A stretch of DNA of 62,886 nt from Saccharopolyspora soli (GCF_022678645.1 NZ_JALBWV010000055.1:1-62886); one strand, 5' to 3'. Counted from the stretch's first letter, positions 11,388 through 21,030 are shown. A program made the numbers and translations. Notes: generated from the sequence alone by a model not told the origin.

Positions 11388-11861
11388 ATGCCAAAGACGC
11401 ACGCTTATCAGGCGACGGTCACCTGGACCGGCAACACCGGCGAAGGCACCGCTTCGTACCGCAGCTACTGCCGCGAGCACGTCGTGGACATCGACGGCAA
11501 ACCGCGGTTGACGGCCTCGGCCGATCCCGCGTTCCGCGGCGACCCCGCGCTGGTCAACCCGGAAGACCTCCTGGTCGTCGCGCTGTCCGAATGCCACATG
11601 CTCTGGTACCTCGCGCTGTGCAGCACGTCCGGCGTCGTCGTCGCCACCTACCAGGACGAGGCGAGCGGGGTCATGGCGGAGGACAACGACACCGGCGGGC
11701 ATTTCACCGAGGTCGTGCTCCGCCCGAAGGTGACCGTCACCGACGCCGCGATGCTGCCGACGGCTGAGAAGTTGCACGACGAGGCGCACCGCAAGTGCTT
11801 CATCGCGAACTCGGTGAACTTCCCGGTGCACCACGAACCGGAGATCAGCGTCGACAGCTGA
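11388..11861 (+). CDS. OsmC family peroxiredoxin-like protein
   Basis: A 157-residue OsmC/Ohr-superfamily protein, predicted to reduce organic peroxides with a cysteine pair. It has a beta-rich N-terminus (YQATVTWTGNTGEGT) and the central motif LLVVALSECHMLWYLALCS, where SECHM carries the peroxidatic Cys. The resolving Cys is in HRKCFIANSVNFPV. This spacing fits the OsmC-like rather than the Ohr branch. The ATG at 11388 has no ribosome binding site; a TATACA -10 box inside a perfect palindrome sits six bases before it, which points to a leaderless and repressible transcript. The gene is convergent with ahcY. Confidence 0.87.
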   Translation: MPKTHAYQATVTWTGNTGEGTASYRSYCREHVVDIDGKPRLTASADPAFRGDPALVNPEDLLVVALSECHMLWYLALCSTSGVVVATYQDEASGVMAEDNDTGGHFTEVVLRPKVTVTDAAMLPTAEKLHDEAHRKCFIANSVNFPVHHEPEISVDS

Positions 11862-12008
11862 CCCCGGCACGCGACTCAGCCGGACCGCACTCCGGCCACC
11901 CGACGCGCCCCATCGCGGCGAAGCGGGTTCGGCCCCTTAACGGCGACAGCAACTCCCGCGGGGGGCCGCCACCCGCACCACCACGCAAAACGAGTACGAA
12001 GACCGCCT

Positions 12009-13472
12009 CTAGTACCGGTAGTGCTCCGGCTTGTACGGGCCTTCCACATCGACGTCGATGTATTCGGCCTGGTCCTTGCTGAGTTTCGTCAGCTCGCCAC
12101 CAAGCGCTTGCACGTGGATGCGGGCGACCTTCTCGTCGAGGATCTTGGGCAGCCGGTAGACCTCGTTGTCGTACTCCTTGTACTTGGTGAACAGCTCGAT
12201 CTGGGCGATCGTCTGGTTGGAGAACGAGGTGGACATCACGAAGCTCGGGTGACCGGTGGCGTTGCCCAGGTTGAGCAGTCTGCCTTCGGACAGCACGATG
12301 ATCGACTTGCCGTTGCCGAACACCCACTCGTCGACCTGCGGTTTGATCTGCACCCGGCGCACGTCGGAAGCGCGCTGCAGACCGGCCATGTCGATCTCGT
12401 TGTCGAAGTGGCCGACGTTGCCGAGGATCGCCTGGTGCTTCATCCGCCGCATGTGGTCGATGGTGACGATGTCCTTGTTGCCGGTCGTGGTGATCACGAT
12501 GTCCGCCTGCTCGATGACGCTGTCCAGCCGAGCCACCTGGTAGCCGTCGAGCAGCGCTTGCAGCGCGTTGATCGGATCGATCTCCGTGATGATCACGCGG
12601 GCCCGCTGGCCGCGCAACGACTCCGCCGAGCCCTTGCCGACGTCGCCGTAGCCGCACACCACGGCCACCTTGCCACCGACCAGCACATCGGTGCCCCGGT
12701 TGATGCCGTCGATCAGCGAATGCCGGATGCCGTACTTGTTGTCGAACTTCGACTTGGTCACCGAGTCGTTGACGTTGATCGCCGGGAACAGCAGCTCGCC
12801 CTGCGCGGCCAACTGGTAGAGGCGGTTGACGCCGGTGGTGGTCTCCTCGGTGACGCCCCGGATGCTCGACGCGGCCTGCGTCCACTTGGCGGGATCGGCC
12901 GCCAACGACGCGCGCAACCGGTCCAAGATCACCTTGAGCTCATCCGGGTCGTCGTCCGCCGGATTCGGCACCACACCGGCCTTTTCGTACTGCACCCCCT
13001 TGTGCACCAGCAGGGTCGCGTCGCCGCCGTCGTCCAAGATCATGTTCGGCTGCTGGTCACCGGGCCAGGTGAGCATCTGCTCGGTGCACCACCAGTACTC
13101 CTCCAGCGTCTCGCCCTTCCACGCGAACACCGGGACGCCCTTCGGCTCCTCCGGGGTCCCGTGCGGGCCAACGGCCACCGCAGCGGCCGCCGCGTCGTCG
13201 GTGGAGAAGATGTTGCAGGAGGCCCAGCGCACCTCGGCGCCCAGCGACACCAGGGTCTCGATCAGCACCGCGGTCTGCACCGTCATGTGCAGCGAACCGG
13301 AGATGCGCGCGCCCTTCAGCGGATACACCTCGGCGTACTCGCGGCGGAGCGCCATCAGGCCGGGCATCTCGTGCTCGGCCAACCGGATCTGGTTCCGGCC
13401 GTCTGCGGCCAGCGCCAGGTCTGCGACGGCGAATTCGACACCGTTGCGGGTCTGCAGCTTGTCGGCACTCAT
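12009..13472 (-). CDS. ahcY: S-adenosylhomocysteine hydrolase
   Basis: Cleaves S-adenosylhomocysteine to adenosine and homocysteine, clearing the by-product of SAM-dependent methylation. The 487-residue enzyme has substrate-site motifs near the N-terminus (GSLHMTVQTAVLIETL, SCNIFSTDD), the NAD-binding GYGDVGKG near 274-281, and the conserved C-terminal KPEHYRY. An insertion of about 40 residues (about 150-195, after DDGGDATLLVHKG) is typical of bacterial and plant enzymes and absent from the mammalian form. The ATG at 13472 follows AAGGAGTCCGACAG, a strong ribosome binding site. It is convergent with the OsmC-like gene, with 147 bases between. Confidence 0.97.
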   Translation of the reverse strand: MSADKLQTRNGVEFAVADLALAADGRNQIRLAEHEMPGLMALRREYAEVYPLKGARISGSLHMTVQTAVLIETLVSLGAEVRWASCNIFSTDDAAAAAVAVGPHGTPEEPKGVPVFAWKGETLEEYWWCTEQMLTWPGDQQPNMILDDGGDATLLVHKGVQYEKAGVVPNPADDDPDELKVILDRLRASLAADPAKWTQAASSIRGVTEETTTGVNRLYQLAAQGELLFPAINVNDSVTKSKFDNKYGIRHSLIDGINRGTDVLVGGKVAVVCGYGDVGKGSAESLRGQRARVIITEIDPINALQALLDGYQVARLDSVIEQADIVITTTGNKDIVTIDHMRRMKHQAILGNVGHFDNEIDMAGLQRASDVRRVQIKPQVDEWVFGNGKSIIVLSEGRLLNLGNATGHPSFVMSTSFSNQTIAQIELFTKYKEYDNEVYRLPKILDEKVARIHVQALGGELTKLSKDQAEYIDVDVEGPYKPEHYRY

Positions 13473-13835
13473 CTGTCGGACTCCTTGGCGGACGCGGCCC
13501 GGTCGGGGCACGGATTCGGCAGCCGAGCCTACCGCCAGCGCATGGACGGCCGTGGTCCGCGAGCGCACCGGAGATGCACACCGCCGCCGACCGGCGCAGC
13601 TGGCGCGAACCGCCCCGAGGTGGGCAGATCCGCACGGGGATAGCCCGTTCCGCGGCATTCCCCTGGCACCCGACACCCGCCCAGCTGCCCAAAATGAGCC
13701 CAGGAACTACCGGGAACTCGGGACATGGGGTACCTCGGGCGATCACAATCGAACGCACAGCGCTCGCCAGATGTCGATCTGCGGTGGAGAATCGCCACCG
13801 GCGTTCGACGATCAACAACCGCTCTGGAGGATCCA
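13473..13835. other. 363-base divergent gap between ahcY and the membrane hydrolase gene
   Basis: Must hold the promoters for both genes. No SAH-riboswitch-like structure, convincing -35/-10 pair or repeat was recognised. An open frame into the membrane-protein gene begins at 13725, but the SD-linked start is at 13836. Confidence 0.4.
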
Positions 13836-16502
13836 GTGCAAGTACCCGGGCCCGACACCCGCGTCGTCGAGCTGCGGGTACACGGCATCCTCGGCACCAC
13901 TGGCGACGAGTTGACCGATTCGGTGGCCTCGGTGGACGTCGCCGGTGACGGCGTGGGCCGCATCGTGCGCCCAGCCGACCGGCTGCGCCGTCCGGTGCCG
14001 GGACCGATGCTTTCGACCGGTGACCGTTCGGTGCCTCGGATCGTCGAAGGCTACGTCTGGGGCGGCATGACCTCCGGCGGCCTGGCGAAGGCGACTTGGG
14101 CTCTGCTGTTCCCGTTCGCGCTGGCCAACATGGCGCACTGGATGCTGCCACCAGCCCGCTCCGGAAACCCACTCAGCCAGGCGCTTTCGTCCGCGCTGCG
14201 CGCACTGCTCCGGCTTTCGGCCCTGCTGCTGACGATGCTGTTCGTCGCACAGCTGGCCGTGGTCAGCTTGGACCTGGTGGCCGCGCAATGCCTGCAGCCG
14301 GGCGCGCCCTGCATGGAGTTCGTCCCGGACGCGGTCCGGAGCATCGACATCCTGCGCTCATCGGCGGCGTTGCTACCAATCGCGCTCGTGATCCTCCTGA
14401 TGCATCGTCTGTCCAATGTGTCTTGGCAGGTCTCCGCGCCCAAGACTGAGAAACCGCAGCATTCGGCGCGCGCGCCGATGTTGCCCGGCGCGAACGTGGT
14501 CGCCGACCCGGACACACCGGCACTCCGAGCCCTGCACGTCGTCGCCGCACTGTCCACTGTGGCGATCCTCGTGCTGGGTGGGCCGTTCGTGGTCACCGCC
14601 GATCCGCGCTGGTTGGCCGCCGCGGCCTTGCTCGGCATCGCCCTGATCGGAACCGCTGCGCTCGACGACCCGGCCGGATCGCGCCCCAGCGGCAAGGAAA
14701 AGACGCTCCGGGCCTTGCTCGGGCGAACACCGCGCCGCGTGCTGATGACGGCAGCCGCGGTACTGCTGTGCTCGGTCGCGTTCTTCCCCGGACCGCTGGC
14801 TGGTCCGCTGCCGGGTTCCGGCACCACGATCGACGCCATCACCGGTGCGCTGGTGATCACGTGCGTCGCGGTGGCCGTCCTGCTCGCGCCCGCCGCGCTG
14901 CTCGCGCGACCCGATTGGCGGGCCTGCCCGCGTGGGCTGCGGCCCTGGGCTGGCGGCTGGATGACCGCCCCGGTGCTGATGCTCGCCTGCATGCTCGGCA
15001 ACGGCTTCGGCGCTGGGCTGGGGCTCAGCGTGCGCCAAGCACTGGGTGTCCAGCAGGAACCGGGCGACCCCGCGCTGCGGCTGCCCGCCGCGTACGACGA
15101 CGTGACGGTCTTCTGGGGCACGACCGCCGTGCTCATGCTGGCGGCCGCGATCGTCGGAATCCCGTGGATGTTGTTGAAGCGGTGGCAGGCGGAGCGCAAC
15201 GACGACGACAACGACATCCCGGAGGAGGTCGCGCTGCTGCATGCCGGTCGGAGGCAGGATCAGCGCGCGGCGGCGAACGCCTGGCAGTGGGCGGACCTGC
15301 AACGTCGTTACTCACATCAAGTTCTCCTCGTGATCGCTGGGGTGCTGGCGGTCAGCACCGCGTTGACCCTGGCGGCCCGGTTGGTCGGGCTGCCGCGCTG
15401 GGCGTGGTCGGGCTGGCTGGTCGGCGTCGGGGTCGCCGCGCTGGCGACGCTCGCCGTCGGATTGCTGCGGATGGTGTACCTGGCGGCCACCAAGCGGGAC
15501 ACCGCGCGCTACCTCGGAGTGCTTTGCGATCTGGCGCTGTTCTGGCCCCGTGAAGCGCATCCCGTGGTGCCGCCGTGCTACGCGCTCAAGGTGATCCCCG
15601 AACTCGCCGACCGCGCCACCGAACACCTCGCCGACCCGAACACCCGTGTCGTGCTCGTCGGGCACAGCCAGGGCAGCCTGCTCGCCGCCGTCGCCACCGC
15701 TCGGCTGCTCGAGTCGCTGCCCGAGGCCGACCGCGAGCGGGTCGGCCTGGTGACCGCGGGCTCCCAACTCCAGTGGGCGTACCCGCGGGCGTTCCCCGGC
15801 GTGGTGCCGCACGCCGCGCTGCGCGATCTCGCCGGTGCGCTGGGCGGCCGCTGGCGCTCGCTGTGCCGGGGCACCGACCCGATCGGCGGCGCGGTGAGCA
15901 CCTGGAACCGACAGGTCTACGACGGCATGCTGATCGGGGTCGGGTTCCGAGCGGACGGCTCCGAGGGGCCGTTGCCCGCCGCCACCCGCGGCCCGACCGG
16001 CGCGCTGGTGCTAGGCAGCGACCACTGGCTCCCGGATCCGCAGCGCGGGCCGTTCTCCTGCCGCCGCTGGGTCCCCGGCGTGCTCGGGCACACCGATTAC
16101 AGCGGCGACCCGGAATGGGACCGGGCGGTCGCGATGGCCGCTGGCCTGGAGACCCCGGTCCGCGGCGCCGCGCTGCCGCTGCGACCGCAGACCCCGACAC
16201 CGGCCCAGGCCCCAACCGCGCCAAGCCCCCCGAAGCCGCCGAACCTGCCCGCGCAGGGCGGCGACGGCGGGTCTCTCACCGAGACCATCGAGGAATTGTC
16301 GCACCGCCCGGCGGAATCCGAGCAGCCCGAAACGACGCGGATCGCCAAGACCGGCGAGCGGGCGCGGGCCACCGCGACGACGCCACGGCAGCAGGGAGCG
16401 AAACCGCGCCCGGAGCCCTCGGTGCTACCGGAGATCACCGAACCCCGTGGCCGCACTGCGCCGTGGGAACGCGGGATGTCGCTACGCGCGTCTGAACACT
16501 GA
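13836..16502 (+). CDS. Multi-pass membrane protein with lipase-type GHSQG serine motif
   Basis: Unrecognised 888-residue protein. It opens with RVVELRVHGILGTTGDEL, a strand followed by an HG turn like the first strand of an alpha/beta hydrolase. Around eleven hydrophobic segments follow between about residues 70 and 560, such as LLRLSALLLTMLFVAQLAV and WLVGVGVAALATLAVGLLRM. After the membrane part comes VVLVGHSQGSLLAAV with candidate nucleophile Ser611, then VTAGSQLQWAYPRAF. The last 130 residues are Pro/Ala-rich and charged. The GTG at 13836 was chosen for its GGAGGATCCA ribosome binding site. A membrane-bound lipase or esterase is a reasonable inference, but the catalytic Asp and His were not assigned. 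Confidence 0.75.
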   Translation: MQVPGPDTRVVELRVHGILGTTGDELTDSVASVDVAGDGVGRIVRPADRLRRPVPGPMLSTGDRSVPRIVEGYVWGGMTSGGLAKATWALLFPFALANMAHWMLPPARSGNPLSQALSSALRALLRLSALLLTMLFVAQLAVVSLDLVAAQCLQPGAPCMEFVPDAVRSIDILRSSAALLPIALVILLMHRLSNVSWQVSAPKTEKPQHSARAPMLPGANVVADPDTPALRALHVVAALSTVAILVLGGPFVVTADPRWLAAAALLGIALIGTAALDDPAGSRPSGKEKTLRALLGRTPRRVLMTAAAVLLCSVAFFPGPLAGPLPGSGTTIDAITGALVITCVAVAVLLAPAALLARPDWRACPRGLRPWAGGWMTAPVLMLACMLGNGFGAGLGLSVRQALGVQQEPGDPALRLPAAYDDVTVFWGTTAVLMLAAAIVGIPWMLLKRWQAERNDDDNDIPEEVALLHAGRRQDQRAAANAWQWADLQRRYSHQVLLVIAGVLAVSTALTLAARLVGLPRWAWSGWLVGVGVAALATLAVGLLRMVYLAATKRDTARYLGVLCDLALFWPREAHPVVPPCYALKVIPELADRATEHLADPNTRVVLVGHSQGSLLAAVATARLLESLPEADRERVGLVTAGSQLQWAYPRAFPGVVPHAALRDLAGALGGRWRSLCRGTDPIGGAVSTWNRQVYDGMLIGVGFRADGSEGPLPAATRGPTGALVLGSDHWLPDPQRGPFSCRRWVPGVLGHTDYSGDPEWDRAVAMAAGLETPVRGAALPLRPQTPTPAQAPTAPSPPKPPNLPAQGGDGGSLTETIEELSHRPAESEQPETTRIAKTGERARATATTPRQQGAKPRPEPSVLPEITEPRGRTAPWERGMSLRASEH

Positions 16503-16851
16503 GCAGCGCCGGAGCGCCGCGACCGGCCAGCCGACGCATCGGCGGCCACCCGCGCGCCGACTTCCCGCACTGGCGCGGCCTTCGGCACGCCACGCTTCGG
16601 CTCGCCGACCTCCGCCGCGTGGCGCGCGGGCGGCGGAGCACCTGACTGCTCCCCATCGTCCATGCGCAGCAGCACTGCTTCCCCGAATCCGAACACCCCG
16701 CTGCGACGGTGTGCGGTGGGCTGACTGTTCCTGGTTCCGACTGTCTTCGATGCCATGTTCGCCATGATCCCGATCCGAGCCCCGGCGGTCATCACTCAGC
16801 CAGGTGAACATTTGTTCGAAACCCAGGGCGGGGTCAGGACGGGGTCAAAAG
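16503..16851. other. Gap after the membrane hydrolase gene
   Basis: No gene, repeat or RNA recognised. Reading frames on both strands here are Arg/Ala-rich, lack ribosome binding sites and show no family features. Confidence 0.4.
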
Positions 16852-16885
16852 GAAACGGCGCCGCCCGGTTGGACGGCGCCGTTTC
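16852..16885 (-). terminator. Intrinsic terminator after the amino acid permease gene
   Basis: Perfect 12-base inverted repeat GAAACGGCGCCG (16852-16863) and its complement (16874-16885), 10-base loop. Read on the minus strand, the stem is followed by CTTTTG, a short U-tract. It lies 14 bases past the permease stop. Confidence 0.8.
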
Positions 16886-16898
16886 AGCGATCGATGCG

Positions 16899-18434
16899 CT
16901 ACTTGCTCGACTCCGAGCCGTGCGCCACCGCGCCACCGGATGCCACCTCGGACTCCCGCTGTCCCAGCCGCGAGTGGCTGCGGCCGTACAGGAAGTAGAT
17001 CAGCACACCGGCGGCCATCCAGACCACGAACCGGACCCAGGTCAGCGCGGTCAGGTTCAGCATCAGCCAGAGGCAGGCCAGGATCGCCAGGATCGGCACC
17101 AGCGGCACCAGCGGGGCGCGGAAGCCGCGCGGCAGGTCGGGCCGGGTCTTGCGGAGCACGATCACGCCCAGCGAGACCAGCACGAACGCGAACAACGTGC
17201 CGACGTTGACCATCTCTTCCAGCTTGTCCGCCGGGAAGAAACCGGCCGCCACGATCACGATGACCCCGACCAGCACGGTGGCCCGGACCGGCGTGCCGTG
17301 CTTCGGATCGGTCTTGGCCAGCCCGCGCGGCACCAGACCATCACGGGACATCGCGAACAGCACGCGGGTCTGCCCGAGCAGCAGCACCATGACGACCGTC
17401 GTCAGACCGGCCAGCGCGCCGACCGAGATGATCGCCGCCGCCCAGGTCACACCGTGCTGGGAGAATGCCGTGGCCAGCGTGGACCGCGTGCCGTCCGGGC
17501 TGGTGGCCAGGTCGGTGTAGGGCACCATGCCGGTGACCACCAGCGCGACCGCGACGTAGAGCACGGTGACGATCGCCAGGCTGCCGAGGATGCCGCGAGG
17601 CGCGTCGCGCTGCGGGTTGCGGGTCTCCTCCGCGGTGGTGGCGACGATGTCGAAACCGATGAAAGCGAAGAACACCAGCGACGCCGCGGCCAACAGGCCG
17701 AAGACGCCGTAGGTGCTGGTCTCACCGCCGAGGATCAACGACAGCAGCGACTGCTCCAGCTTCGGGCCGGATTCCGTGGCGATCTCCGCTGGCGGGACGA
17801 ACGGCGTGTAGTTGGCCGCGTTGACGTAGGCCAGGCCGACCACGATGACCAGCAGCACCACGGCCACCTTGATCAGCGTGATGACCAGGCTGACCCGGGC
17901 CGACAGCTTCGTGCCGAGGGCGAGCAGCGTGCACAGCACCGCCACCAGCAGCACCGCACCCCAGTCGAACTGCAGCGATCCCATCGGCAGCACGGTGGGC
18001 ACGTCCAGACCGATCAACCCGAGCACCTGCTCCAGGTAGATCGACCAGCCCTTGCCCACCGCGGCTGCGGCCACGGCGAACTCCAGGATCAGGTCCCAGC
18101 CGATGATCCAGGCGATGAACTCGCCGAACGTGGCATATGAGTACGTGTAGGCGCTACCCGCGACCGGCACCGTCGAGGCGAATTCGGCGTAGCACAGCGC
18201 GGCGAGCCCGCAGGCGATGGCCGCGAGCACGAACGCCAGTGACACCGAGGGACCGGAAACATCGCCTGCGGTTCGCGCGGCGAGTGTGAAAATACCGGCA
18301 CCGATGACCACCGACACCCCGAAGACGATCAAGTCCCAGGTGCCGAGGTTCTTGCGCAGCTTGGTGTCCGGCTCGTCGGTGTCCAAGATGGATTGTTCGA
18401 CCGACTTGGTTCGCCACAGCCCAGTGCCTGGCAC
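16899..18434 (-). CDS. APC-superfamily amino acid permease (cationic amino acid transporter type)
   Basis: A 511-residue inner-membrane transporter with about twelve hydrophobic segments. The first helix has GVSVVIGAGIFTLAARTAG, the unwound substrate-binding GAGIF motif of the APC superfamily. LCYAEFASTVPVAGSAYTYSYATFGEFIAW follows, and VFFAFIGFDIVATTAEETRNPQRDAPRGIL is typical of the CAT/YfnA branch. The C-terminal tail is hydrophilic. It corresponds in position to Rv3253c of M. tuberculosis. The GTG start follows GGGAGGGCGACA, a strong ribosome binding site. The substrate is not determined by sequence; a basic amino acid is likely from the family. Confidence 0.9.
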   Translation of the reverse strand: MPGTGLWRTKSVEQSILDTDEPDTKLRKNLGTWDLIVFGVSVVIGAGIFTLAARTAGDVSGPSVSLAFVLAAIACGLAALCYAEFASTVPVAGSAYTYSYATFGEFIAWIIGWDLILEFAVAAAAVGKGWSIYLEQVLGLIGLDVPTVLPMGSLQFDWGAVLLVAVLCTLLALGTKLSARVSLVITLIKVAVVLLVIVVGLAYVNAANYTPFVPPAEIATESGPKLEQSLLSLILGGETSTYGVFGLLAAASLVFFAFIGFDIVATTAEETRNPQRDAPRGILGSLAIVTVLYVAVALVVTGMVPYTDLATSPDGTRSTLATAFSQHGVTWAAAIISVGALAGLTTVVMVLLLGQTRVLFAMSRDGLVPRGLAKTDPKHGTPVRATVLVGVIVIVAAGFFPADKLEEMVNVGTLFAFVLVSLGVIVLRKTRPDLPRGFRAPLVPLVPILAILACLWLMLNLTALTWVRFVVWMAAGVLIYFLYGRSHSRLGQRESEVASGGAVAHGSESSK

Positions 18435-18571
18435 TGTCGCCCTCCCTCATTAATCCCAAATGGTGGGTCGCACACTAACGCGGCAGTGTCGCAATCGGAA
18501 CTGGCTGACTTGAGTCCGCCACGCGTTTCGTTAACACGTTGTGATGCGGCTACCCATCACACCATCCCTGG

Positions 18572-19495
18572 TCAGCGCGTCGCAGCCCGGCCTCGTTCCA
18601 AGTCCGGTTCCAAATAGATCAGTCGCGCCGCGGGCACCTTCGCCCGGATCCGCGCCTCGGCGGCGTCAATCTCGCCAGCCACCTCCGCCACCGACAACGC
18701 CGGGGAGAGGCCGATCTTGGCGGCCACCAGCAACTCCTCCGGGCCGAGGTACTGGGTCCGGATGTGGATCACCTTCTCGACCCGCTCGGACTCCAGTTGG
18801 GCCACGATCTCGTCGAGCACGTCGCGGTTCGCGCCTTCCCCGATGAGCAGGCTCTTCGTCTCGATGATCAGCACGATCGCGATCACCCCGAGCAGCACGC
18901 CGATGCACACGGTGCCAACGCCGTCCCACACCGGGTCGCCGGTCAGCACGGTGAGACCAACGCCACCCAACGCGAGCACCAACCCGACCAGCGCTCCGAG
19001 GTCCTCCAGCAGCACCACCGGCAGTTCCGGGGTCTTGGCCTGGCGGATGAACTGCCACCAGGTCAGCCCGCCCTTGAGGGTCCTCGACTCCTTGATCGCG
19101 GTGACGAAGCTGAAGGTCTCCAGGCCGATCGCGATCAGCAGGATCAGCACCGCTACCCACGCCGACTGCAGCGGCTCGGGATGCTCGACCTTGTGGATGC
19201 CCTCGTAGAGCGCGAACACCGAGCCGAGGCTGAACAGCAGCAGCGCGACCACGAAGGAGTAGAAGTACCGGTCCCGGCCGTAGCCGAAGGGGTGCTCCTC
19301 GGTGGGTTTGCGCTGCGAGGTCTTCCGACCCAGCAGCAGCAGGCCCTGGTTGGAGGTGTCGGCGAGCGAGTGCACCGACTCCGCCAGCATCGAAGATGAG
19401 CCGGTGAACAGGAATCCGCCGAACTTGGCCACGGCGATGCCCGCGTTCGCGGCCAGTGCGGCCAGGATGGCCTTGGCCCCGCCTCCTGCTGACAC
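18572..19495 (-). CDS. Cation diffusion facilitator family transporter
   Basis: A 307-residue divalent metal exporter of the CDF (SLC30) family, probably for Zn, Co or Mn by proton antiport. Six hydrophobic segments occupy the first 215 residues. Segment 2 carries SMLAESVHSLADTSNQG with the metal-site His and Asp; segment 5 has VVLLEDLGALVGLVLA with Glu/Asp in the matching positions. The C-terminal 90 residues form the cytoplasmic ferredoxin-like domain (VHIRTQYLGPEELLVAAKIGL). The sequence looks closest to the SLC30A9-like branch. The GTG start follows AGGAGATACATC. It is upstream of the permease gene on the same strand, with 137 bases between. Confidence 0.9.
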   Translation of the reverse strand: MSAGGGAKAILAALAANAGIAVAKFGGFLFTGSSSMLAESVHSLADTSNQGLLLLGRKTSQRKPTEEHPFGYGRDRYFYSFVVALLLFSLGSVFALYEGIHKVEHPEPLQSAWVAVLILLIAIGLETFSFVTAIKESRTLKGGLTWWQFIRQAKTPELPVVLLEDLGALVGLVLALGGVGLTVLTGDPVWDGVGTVCIGVLLGVIAIVLIIETKSLLIGEGANRDVLDEIVAQLESERVEKVIHIRTQYLGPEELLVAAKIGLSPALSVAEVAGEIDAAEARIRAKVPAARLIYLEPDLERGRAATR

Positions 19496-19669
19496 GATGT
19501 ATCTCCTGATTCGCTATGCGGTCCGGCCAGCGCCGATGTCGGGTGGAATCTACCGGCTGACCCGGTATCCGAGTGACGAAGTAGGCACAAGTCTCAAAGC
19601 CCGTCTTCGAACTCGTTTCGCGTGGCGGTCCGGGACTTCCGTTGCGGCCAGCGTCACCGCGGTGCGGCT

Positions 19670-20926
19670 TCAGAACCTACCGGCGGCGGCCCGGAACACC
19701 TGGGCGCCACCGTCGGCGTCGAGCTCGACGGCGTGCACCTGGACAGCCGGGTCAGATGCGGCCAGCCACACCGACTGACCGCGATCCAGCCGCAGTTCGC
19801 GGGGCAGCGACCCGTTGGTCCGATGTGCACCGCTGGTCAGCTGGACGCTTCCCTTGGTGCACAGCAGTATCTGCGGCCCGGACGAATCCAGGTGGACGGT
19901 GCCGGACTCGGCCGGGGTCCAGTCCAGTCTGGACAGTTCGAATTCGTCCGCCGGGGTCCGGTAGGCGGTCAGGTTCGCGTCCAGCGACTCGCCCTTGAGC
20001 ACCCGCATGTCGCCGCAGGCGAAGTCCAGCACCCGCAGCAACTCCGGGACGTCGACGTGCTTGGGCGTCAATCCGCAGCGCAGGATGTTGTCGGAGTTCG
20101 CCAGGATCTCGATGCCGGTGCCGTGCAGGTAGGCGTGCAGGTTCCCGGCGGGCAGGAAGATCGCCTCGCCCGGTTGCAGCACCAGCCGGTTCAGCAGCAG
20201 GCTCGCGAGCACCCCGGCGTCGTTCGGGTACGCCTCGCCGAGTTCGAGCACCGTCCGGCATTCGAGGGCGAACTCGCCCCGGCCGCGCACGTGCGCCACG
20301 CAGGCTTCGAGCAGATCTGGCAGCACTTCGCGCAGGTAGTGCTCGGGGAGCGTGATCCAGGTGGTGAACAACGCACGCAGTCCGTCGGCATCGGGTTGCG
20401 CGGCGAGCAGATCGCGGTGGGCCCACAGGCTCGGCACCGCCAGCTCGTCCAGCAGTCGCACGGTGCGATTCGCCTCGCGGAATCCGGCCAGCGCGTGGAA
20501 CTCGGTCAGCGCGCAGATCAGCTCTGGTTTCGCGGTGGGATCCGGGTAGTTGCGGTTGGCCGCGTTGCGCGCGATGCCCGCTTCCTCTTCCCGCCGGAAG
20601 CCCTCCGCGGCCTGCTCCGCCGACGGATGTGCCTGCAGGCTCAGCGGTTCGTCGGCGGCGAGCACCTTGAGCAGGAACGGCAGGCGGCCGCCCCAGCGCC
20701 GCACGCACCCCGTGCCCAGGTGGTGCGCGGGGTCGGCGTCCAGCAGGGAGAGCAGCGACACCTCGTCGCCGTCCGGCCGGATCACCCGCGACGGGTCACC
20801 TGGATGAGCGCCCATCCACAATTCGGCTTCGGGGTGCGGTGTCGGGACAGGCCGACCGAGCAGATCAGCAATAGCGGTACGCGAGCCCCACGCATAGGGG
20901 CGCACCGCGTTCCGCAGTAGCTCCAC
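19670..20926 (-). CDS. manA: Mannose-6-phosphate isomerase, class I
   Basis: Interconverts fructose 6-phosphate and mannose 6-phosphate, the entry to GDP-mannose. The 418-residue protein starts MELLRNAVRPYAWGSRTAI-like. It has the zinc site QAHPSAEQA near 93-101, AKPELICALTEFHALAGFRE, and the catalytic stretch FLPAGNLHAYLHGTGIEILANSDN with the zinc-binding His. Spacing and length match mycobacterial ManA. The GTG at 20926 was chosen to fit the family N-terminus; the open frame continues 27 codons upstream without resemblance. It heads toward the CDF gene, 174 bases away, and probably shares a unit with the TobH-like and manB genes upstream. Confidence 0.95.
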   Translation of the reverse strand: MELLRNAVRPYAWGSRTAIADLLGRPVPTPHPEAELWMGAHPGDPSRVIRPDGDEVSLLSLLDADPAHHLGTGCVRRWGGRLPFLLKVLAADEPLSLQAHPSAEQAAEGFRREEEAGIARNAANRNYPDPTAKPELICALTEFHALAGFREANRTVRLLDELAVPSLWAHRDLLAAQPDADGLRALFTTWITLPEHYLREVLPDLLEACVAHVRGRGEFALECRTVLELGEAYPNDAGVLASLLLNRLVLQPGEAIFLPAGNLHAYLHGTGIEILANSDNILRCGLTPKHVDVPELLRVLDFACGDMRVLKGESLDANLTAYRTPADEFELSRLDWTPAESGTVHLDSSGPQILLCTKGSVQLTSGAHRTNGSLPRELRLDRGQSVWLAASDPAVQVHAVELDADGGAQVFRAAAGRF

Positions 20927-21030
20927 AGTCGTTCTCGCTTCCTCGTCTTGCGTCTGCTCGCCCGCGACACCCAGCACAGCACACCGCATCCGGTCGACGG
21001 GCCGCATCGGGGCATTCCCGGAACTTTCCC

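Noticed and set aside
13473..13560. Possible SAH riboswitch before ahcY
   Set aside because: A strong SD sits next to the ATG, but no conserved pseudoknot-like pattern was seen; such riboswitches are mainly from other phyla.
12021..13643. 540-codon plus-strand frame opposite ahcY
   Set aside because: Shadow of ahcY; no start signal and biased composition.
16097..16795. 232-codon minus-strand frame after the membrane hydrolase gene
   Set aside because: Half of it overlaps the real gene; no SD, Arg/Ala-rich, no domain.
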